A DNA stretch of 64,000 bases from contig CANJCB010000011.1 of NCBI GenBank assembly GCA_947473305.1, positions 1 to 64,000 on the forward strand. The letters run 5' to 3'. Source of the stretch: Rhodospirillales bacterium (GTDB taxonomy: Bacteria > Pseudomonadota > Alphaproteobacteria > ATCC43930 > CGMCC-115725). The notes beneath the pieces are model-generated. The model did no database searches. It was not told where the DNA came from and saw nothing but the letters and a program-made list of their open reading frames with translations. The position numbers were made by a program, and so were the translations under genes. The stretch's first letter is position 1. Each line of letters opens with the position of its first letter. Shown one piece after another: positions 58,555-64,000 of this stretch.

Positions 58555-59418
58555 TCAGATCGGCCGGTCGCCCTCCGCCATCATGCGATGCATGATCCGG
58601 CGATGACCGTGATAGTCGGTCACCGGCTTGTGCAGCGCGCAGCGGTTGTCCCACATGGCGAAAGAGCCGGGCTCCCATCGGATGCGGCAGGTGAATTCGG
58701 GCCTGATGCTGTGCTCGAAGAGGAAATTGACCAGCGGCATGCTCTCTTCAGGGGTCCAACCTTTGAAGTGCTTGAGGTACGACCGCGTGGCATAGAGCGC
58801 CTTGCGGCCGGTCTCCGGATGGGTGCGGACGACGGGATGCTCGACCATGGCGTCGATCACCTTCTCCATCTTGTCCCATTCGTCGGTCCTGAGCTTCATC
58901 GAGCGGTCTTCGGTGTATTTCCCGGCGGCGATGATGTCGCGCATGCCTATCGCGGAATGAACGGCGATCAACCCGTCGAGCATCTTCTTGAGGCCCGGCG
59001 ACAGCGTCTCATAGGCGAGATACTGGTTCGAAAAGAGCGTGTCGCCGCCGACCGGCGGGATTTCCTTCGCATAGAGGAAGGAGGCGACCGGCGGTTTCTC
59101 CATGAAGGTCGAATCCGAGTGCCAGCCATCCCCATAGGTATAGCGCTCGTTCTCTTCCTTCTTGATGATGAGGAGCTCGGGATTGCCGTCCGGCGCCTTG
59201 ATGAAGGGGTCGTGGATCAAGGGGCCGAAGCGCTCAACGAAGCTCGCCTGCTCCTTCACCGAAAGATCCTGGTCGCGGATGATGATCGCCATATGGTCGA
59301 GGAAGGCCTGGTGGATCTCGGCGAAACTCTCCTGGGTGAGGTTCGCGATATCGGCGCCCAGAATCTCGGCCCCGATATTTCCAGCCAGCGGCTTCACTTC
59401 GATCGTTTGGTAATTCAT
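58555..59418 (-). CDS. TauD/TfdA-family 2-oxoglutarate dioxygenase
   Basis: A 287-residue enzyme starting at the ATG at 59418 behind GAGAGGTCGAG. It begins with EVKPLAGNIGAEILGADIANL, typical of TauD. Iron ligands are His100 and Asp102 in GDGWHSDSTFMEKPP, and His263 in ALHKPVTDYHGHRRIMHR, with arginines for 2OG. Relatives release sulfite from sulfonates or oxidise aryloxyacids and other carboxylates. Cotranscribed with the binding-protein gene upstream (72 bases), so it probably acts on what that protein helps import; no sulfonate transporter is present. Confidence 0.88.
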   Translation of the reverse strand: MNYQTIEVKPLAGNIGAEILGADIANLTQESFAEIHQAFLDHMAIIIRDQDLSVKEQASFVERFGPLIHDPFIKAPDGNPELLIIKKEENERYTYGDGWHSDSTFMEKPPVASFLYAKEIPPVGGDTLFSNQYLAYETLSPGLKKMLDGLIAVHSAIGMRDIIAAGKYTEDRSMKLRTDEWDKMEKVIDAMVEHPVVRTHPETGRKALYATRSYLKHFKGWTPEESMPLVNFLFEHSIRPEFTCRIRWEPGSFAMWDNRCALHKPVTDYHGHRRIMHRMMAEGDRPI

Positions 59419-59459
59419 CTCGACCTCTCCATTTCGAGGCGCGACCCTATCCAAGTTTC

Positions 59460-59475
59460 GGATTGTTGACAATCC
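59460..59475. promoter_or_regulatory. palindrome between binding-protein and dioxygenase genes
   Basis: GGATTGT and ACAATCC are perfect complements around TG, with the core TTGT-N2-ACAA. A related core, TTGTAGACAA, occurs at 61106-61115 upstream of the binding-protein gene. GntR-type repressors bind such sites; none is encoded nearby. Confidence 0.45.
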
Positions 59476-59490
59476 ATCCCCTCGCCTGCG

Positions 59491-61062
59491 TCAATTCGAT
59501 AGCCAGCCCAAATCGAAACTGCTGCCGCGGGAGGCGCCCCACATGTTGTGAAGCCGCTTGCTGGCCGCATCGACCTGGAAATATTCCCGGATGTTCATGG
59601 CGGGCAGATCCTCGGCGAGGATGGTTTGGATCTCGACGAAGATCTTGCCTCGCGCGTCCTGGTTGGGAGCCTTCTCCGCCTCGGCAAAAAGCTGGTCCAC
59701 CTTGGGATTGCTGTAGCCCGAAGGGTTCCCGTAGCCCTGGCCGATGCCGGTCGTCGTATAGGCCCGCGCGATGCCCAGCGATGGATCGGCATTGGTGCCG
59801 TAGCCCACGATCCCGATGTCGAAATCGCGCTTCTGGAACAGGCCGGACACGATGGCCGCGCTTTCCTGGAGATCCACCTCGACATCGATGCCGAGATCCT
59901 TCCACATCCCCTTCATCGCCACGGCTGTCTGATCCAAGCCGGGATATTCGCTGCGGAAGGTGACGATCTTCAGGGCGAACCGCTTGCCGCTCGCGTCCCG
60001 CTTGACGCCCGCCTCGTCGAGCAGCGCATTGGCCTTGGCCATGTTGAAGGGATACATCTTTTCATAGTCGATCTTATTGTCGGCGGCCCAGGGGATCGCC
60101 GAAGTGAAGGGCATCATCCCTGCCTTGCCGATGCCGAAGAAGACGTTCTTCATCAGGAAATTGCGGTCGGTTGCCATGAAGAGCGCATGCCGCACCCGCT
60201 TATCGTTCAAGGGCTTGCGATCCACATTATAGAAGGCGAGGTTGATGTTGGGCGGTTGGTTGCTCTGTTCGAGCTTCAACTTCGGATCGGCCTTGATCTC
60301 GTCGAGCGCATTGGGCGGGATCGTCGGAACGAGATCGAGTTCGCCGCTGCGCAGGCCCGCGATGCGCCCCGCCGGGGAGGTGATGACCTTGAAGACCACC
60401 GCATCGAGGTAAGGCTTTTCCTTGTCCCGATAGGTGGGGTTGCGGACCATCTTCAGAAAATCGCCGCGCTTCCACTCCCCGACCTGGAAAGCGCCAAGCC
60501 CCAAGGGCTGGTCGGTCGTCGCCTTATGGGTCCTGGGATCGCTGCCCCGGAAGACATGGGCCGGCAGGATCGCGCCGCCGTTCTCGCAGGGCAGCGCCAG
60601 GGTGAAAGGCCCATAGGGCTGCTTCATATGAAAGACGATCTGGCGCGGGTTGGGCGTCTCGACGCTTTCGATCTGCTCGCCGGTGCGAATCCAGACGGGC
60701 GAATATTTGGCGCTCACCTCCATCAGCGAGAATTTGACATCGTCGGAGGTGAAGGGCTTGCCATCCGCCCATTGCGCCTCGACCAGATCGAAGCTGTAGG
60801 TCTTGCCATCCGGCGAGACGCTCCAGGATTTGGCGAGCGACGGCTTGAACTTGAAATCGGGGCCGACATCGAGAAGCCCCTGATAAATCATGCAACCCGC
60901 GATGAGATTGGGGACCGAGGTGGAGATCGCGGGATTGATCAGCGGCGGATCCTGGGCGAGACCGACCACCAGTGTTCCGCCCCGCACCGGCTGCTGAGCC
61001 TGCACGGCGCCGATGGCCGAAAGCACCACCGTGGCAGCGATCGCTATCCCTCTGATCCTCAT
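59491..61062 (-). CDS. peptide/oligopeptide-type ABC transporter binding protein
   Basis: A 523-residue SBP_bac_5 protein with signal peptide MRIRGIAIAATVVLSAIGAVQAQ. Family parts are GGTLVVGLAQDPPLINPAIS at the start, SWSVSPDGKTYSFDLVEAQWADGKPFTSDDVKFSL, and VRHALFMATDRNFL. DppA/OppA-like proteins bind peptides, nickel chelates, opines or other small molecules; the ligand here is unknown. No permease or ATPase follows; the next gene is a TauD-like dioxygenase. Confidence 0.9.
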   Translation of the reverse strand: MRIRGIAIAATVVLSAIGAVQAQQPVRGGTLVVGLAQDPPLINPAISTSVPNLIAGCMIYQGLLDVGPDFKFKPSLAKSWSVSPDGKTYSFDLVEAQWADGKPFTSDDVKFSLMEVSAKYSPVWIRTGEQIESVETPNPRQIVFHMKQPYGPFTLALPCENGGAILPAHVFRGSDPRTHKATTDQPLGLGAFQVGEWKRGDFLKMVRNPTYRDKEKPYLDAVVFKVITSPAGRIAGLRSGELDLVPTIPPNALDEIKADPKLKLEQSNQPPNINLAFYNVDRKPLNDKRVRHALFMATDRNFLMKNVFFGIGKAGMMPFTSAIPWAADNKIDYEKMYPFNMAKANALLDEAGVKRDASGKRFALKIVTFRSEYPGLDQTAVAMKGMWKDLGIDVEVDLQESAAIVSGLFQKRDFDIGIVGYGTNADPSLGIARAYTTTGIGQGYGNPSGYSNPKVDQLFAEAEKAPNQDARGKIFVEIQTILAEDLPAMNIREYFQVDAASKRLHNMWGASRGSSFDLGWLSN

Positions 61063-61172
61063 GATCTTCCCCTTTTTGATCTGGAGACGTTACCGGGGAA
61101 TCCTATTGTAGACAACCGGGACATCTGACACTCTGAAGGAAAGCTGAGACTGTCGTTTTCAGGAGCTGCGAT

Positions 61173-62252
61173 ATGGGCGATTTCCGGACCTTCCACGAGA
61201 CCAAGCGCCTCCCCGCAAAAGCGGGTCAGAAGGTCATCGATCCGGCGGGCTGGGATAACGGGGCGCTTCAGAACCTCGAAAACTGGAGCTACCAGATCAC
61301 CGCGAGCGACGTGGCGGAACTGGCCGAGGGTGTCGCGGCGGTGAAGCGCGCCGGCGTGCCCATCACAGGCATCAAGCGCGAGCATTTCCCGCTCAAGGGT
61401 TTCGCCAGCATCCTGGCCGATGTGCGGCGCGAGCTGACGGATGGGCGCGGCCTCGTGATGCTTCAGCAATTTCCCGTCGACGAGTTCGACCGGGAAAGCA
61501 CGGCCATCGCCTATTTCGGCTTGGGCCAGTATCTCGGCCGCACCATTCCCCAGAACGGGCAGGGCCACGTGCTGGGTCATGTGAAGGACATCGGCGCCGA
61601 CTACCGCATTCCGACCGTGCGCGGCTACATGACCCGCGACTGGATGGGCTTTCATACGGACTCGGCCGAATATGTCGGGCTCCTCTGCCTGCAGACCTCC
61701 AAGAGTGGCGGCGAGAGCCTGATCGCATCATCGGTGACGGTCTATAATCGGATCCTGGAGCGACGGCCCGACCTTTTGAGTTTGCTGACCCAGGACTGGT
61801 ATTCGACCCAGTCGGGCGAGATCGATCCCGGCGACAACCCCTGGACCAAGGCGCCCGTCTTCGCCTTCGTCGACGGCTATTTCAGCGCCGGGTCGATCAA
61901 CCTTCATCACGAGCGGGCTCAAGGCATGCCGGGCGTGCCGACCTGGACCGACGCCCATCGGGAAGCGATGGATATCTATAAGGCCACCGTCATGGAATGC
62001 GCCTTGGAGATCCCCTTCCAAAGAGGCGATATCCAATTCCTCAACAACCACGTCATGCTCCATACTCGCCGCGCCTACGACGATTTCCCGGAAGTGGAGC
62101 GCAAGCGCCATCTGCTGCGCCTCTGGCTGCAGGACCCGGTCGCCCGCCCCATCCCGGAAATCCGGCGCAAGGGCCGCAGCGGCCAGGGTGTCGTGCTGAA
62201 AGGCGTGGAATGGATCGCACCGCTGGATGTGGAGCAGTTGGAGACGGCTTGA
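61173..62252 (+). CDS. TauD/TfdA-superfamily dioxygenase
   Basis: A 359-residue 2OG/Fe(II) enzyme divergent from the binding-protein gene. Its N-terminal 75 residues are an extra part; the core has GRGLVMLQQFPVDEF, iron ligands His161-x-Asp163 in WMGFHTDSAEYVGLLC, the distal His297 in VMLHTRRAYDDF and the 2OG Arg316 in LLRLWL. Similar to alphaproteobacterial proteins annotated TauD or gamma-butyrobetaine-hydroxylase-like. A second dioxygenase in the same locus suggests two oxidative steps on one compound. CAGGAGCTGCGAT precedes the ATG. Confidence 0.86.
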   Translation: MGDFRTFHETKRLPAKAGQKVIDPAGWDNGALQNLENWSYQITASDVAELAEGVAAVKRAGVPITGIKREHFPLKGFASILADVRRELTDGRGLVMLQQFPVDEFDRESTAIAYFGLGQYLGRTIPQNGQGHVLGHVKDIGADYRIPTVRGYMTRDWMGFHTDSAEYVGLLCLQTSKSGGESLIASSVTVYNRILERRPDLLSLLTQDWYSTQSGEIDPGDNPWTKAPVFAFVDGYFSAGSINLHHERAQGMPGVPTWTDAHREAMDIYKATVMECALEIPFQRGDIQFLNNHVMLHTRRAYDDFPEVERKRHLLRLWLQDPVARPIPEIRRKGRSGQGVVLKGVEWIAPLDVEQLETA

Positions 62253-62298
62253 GCTTTTCTGCCAAGCGTCGCACTGACAGCTCATCCTCACTAATCGT

Positions 62299-62402
62299 CA
62301 TCCTCGGATTTAGTCCGAGGATCCACGAAGATGTTTGTCGGGCGCCCGACGAACCCAACCACCACTTAGTCGTGGATCCTAGGGCCAAGCCCTATGATGA
62401 GG
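62299..62402. repeat. palindromic mosaic repeat downstream of the TauD-like gene
   Basis: CGTCATCCTCGGATTTAGTC then CGAGGATCCACGA on the left is mirrored by TCGTGGATCC.AGGGCCAAGC and CCTATGATGAGGG on the right. It belongs to the common 'CGTCATCC.CGG.....CCGGGGATCCACG' repeats of alphaproteobacteria and resembles the element at 222-357. Confidence 0.65.
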
Positions 62403-62442
62403 GTGGAGAGGTTGAAACAGCGAGACTAAAACCGCTATCCCA

Positions 62443-62474
62443 AACAAAAACGGCCCGGAATTTCCGGGCCGTTT
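62443..62474 (-). terminator. terminator of ilvC
   Basis: AAACGGCCCGGAA and TTCCGGGCCGTTT form a long perfect stem. On the minus strand it is followed by TTTTTGTTT. It lies 21 bases after the ilvC stop. Confidence 0.9.
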
Positions 62475-62494
62475 CGCATTCCTGAACCGAAAAC

Positions 62495-63535
<1,041 letters not shown>

Positions 63536-64000
63536 TCAGAACTTGGCGGACCCGCGCGAAATCGCGACCACCCCGGTACGCGACACATCGGCGAGCCCCA
63601 AGGGCTCCATCAGATTGATAAAGGCATTCAGCTTCTCGGTCGAGCCGGTCATCTCGAAGACGAAGCTGTCGATGGTCGAATCCACGACCCGCGCCCGGAA
63701 AATATCCGCCAAGCGCAGGGATTCGATCCGCTTCTCACCGGTACCCACGACCTTGATCAGGGCAAGCTCGCGTTCCACATGCGGGCCTTCGTCGGTCAGG
63801 TCGCGCACCGTATGGATCGGCACGAGGCGCGAGAGCTGCGCCTTGATCTGAACGATGATCATGGGCGTGCCGGAGGTGACGACCGTGATCCGCGACAGGT
63901 TGTTGGCGCGGTCGACCTCCGCCACGGTCAGGCTCTCGATGTTGTAGCCACGGCCGGAGAACAGCCCGATCACCCGGGCGAGAACGCCCGGCTCGTTGTC
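63536..64000 (-). CDS. ilvN: acetolactate synthase small (regulatory) subunit, N-terminus cut off
   Basis: 155 codons up to the window edge. The ACT domain reads DNEPGVLARVIGLFSGRGYNIESLTVAEVDR, followed by SRITVVTSGTP and the C-terminal ALS_ss_C domain (IFRARVVDSTIDSFVFEMTGSTEKLNAFINLMEPLGL). The frame remains open past 64000, so the first 10-15 residues are missing. It binds valine and regulates the large subunit, IlvB/IlvI, expected just to the right. Confidence 0.94.
   Translation of the reverse strand, partial: DNEPGVLARVIGLFSGRGYNIESLTVAEVDRANNLSRITVVTSGTPMIIVQIKAQLSRLVPIHTVRDLTDEGPHVERELALIKVVGTGEKRIESLRLADIFRARVVDSTIDSFVFEMTGSTEKLNAFINLMEPLGLADVSRTGVVAISRGSAKF

Overview
The window is high-GC chromosomal DNA from an alphaproteobacterium, most likely from the Rhodospirillales or a neighbouring order. 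The evidence is the leuA / mreB-mreC-mreD-mrdA-rodA / ilvN-ilvC neighbourhood, a GcrA-type zinc-finger-like protein, alphaproteobacterial intergenic repeats, and many solute-binding proteins and envelope proteins of alphaproteobacterial type. The window cuts a gene at each end: the C-terminus of a polar amino-acid ABC ATPase at the left and ilvN at the right. There is no phage, integrase, IS element or CRISPR array; gene order and codon use look like a resident chromosome.

Left part (1-8070): crotonase-family enzyme; a zinc uptake operon znuA-znuC-znuB behind a clear Zur box; a secreted PF04185 phosphoesterase; a periplasmic di-haem peroxidase (MauG/CcpA family); and an FAD amine-oxidase-like protein.

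Phosphonate region (8100-20772): a 2H-phosphoesterase of the phosphonate-operon type (DUF1045), phnCDE transport genes, a GntR/FCD regulator divergent from an isopenicillin-N-synthase-like 2-oxoglutarate oxygenase, and then on the minus strand the C-P lyase operon phnG-H-I-J-K-L-M ending in a PhnZ-like HD-domain di-iron oxygenase, with phnF divergent from phnG. PhnN and PhnP are not in the window. The combination of a complete C-P lyase core, a 2H phosphoesterase in place of PhnP, an HD oxygenase with every PhnZ iron ligand, and a nearby 2OG oxygenase is the most interesting system here.

Middle (20850-41330): egtB-egtD (ergothioneine); small secreted proteins; an EF-hand lipoprotein; a large hybrid histidine kinase; a fosmidomycin-resistance-type MFS pump; a four-gene tandem RND efflux operon (MFP, two different RND subunits, OMF); a branched-chain-amino-acid-type binding protein; a DUF2846 lipoprotein overlapping a small J-domain-like protein.

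Envelope/stress block (41330-48660): O-methyltransferase, outer-membrane barrel, secreted PRC-barrel protein, CsbD-like protein, a 25-residue membrane peptide, a multi-pass membrane protein, a glycine-zipper lipoprotein, a 64-residue stand-alone GcrA-like zinc-finger protein, groES-groEL (GroES with a lysine/proline-rich tail) and a 41-residue lysine-rich protein upstream.

Right part (48660-64000): a D-2-hydroxyacid dehydrogenase, an unknown protein, tRNA-Lys(CTT), the cell-shape genes, leuA preceded by a leucine-rich leader ORF, a peptide-type binding protein with two TauD-like dioxygenases, ilvC and ilvN.
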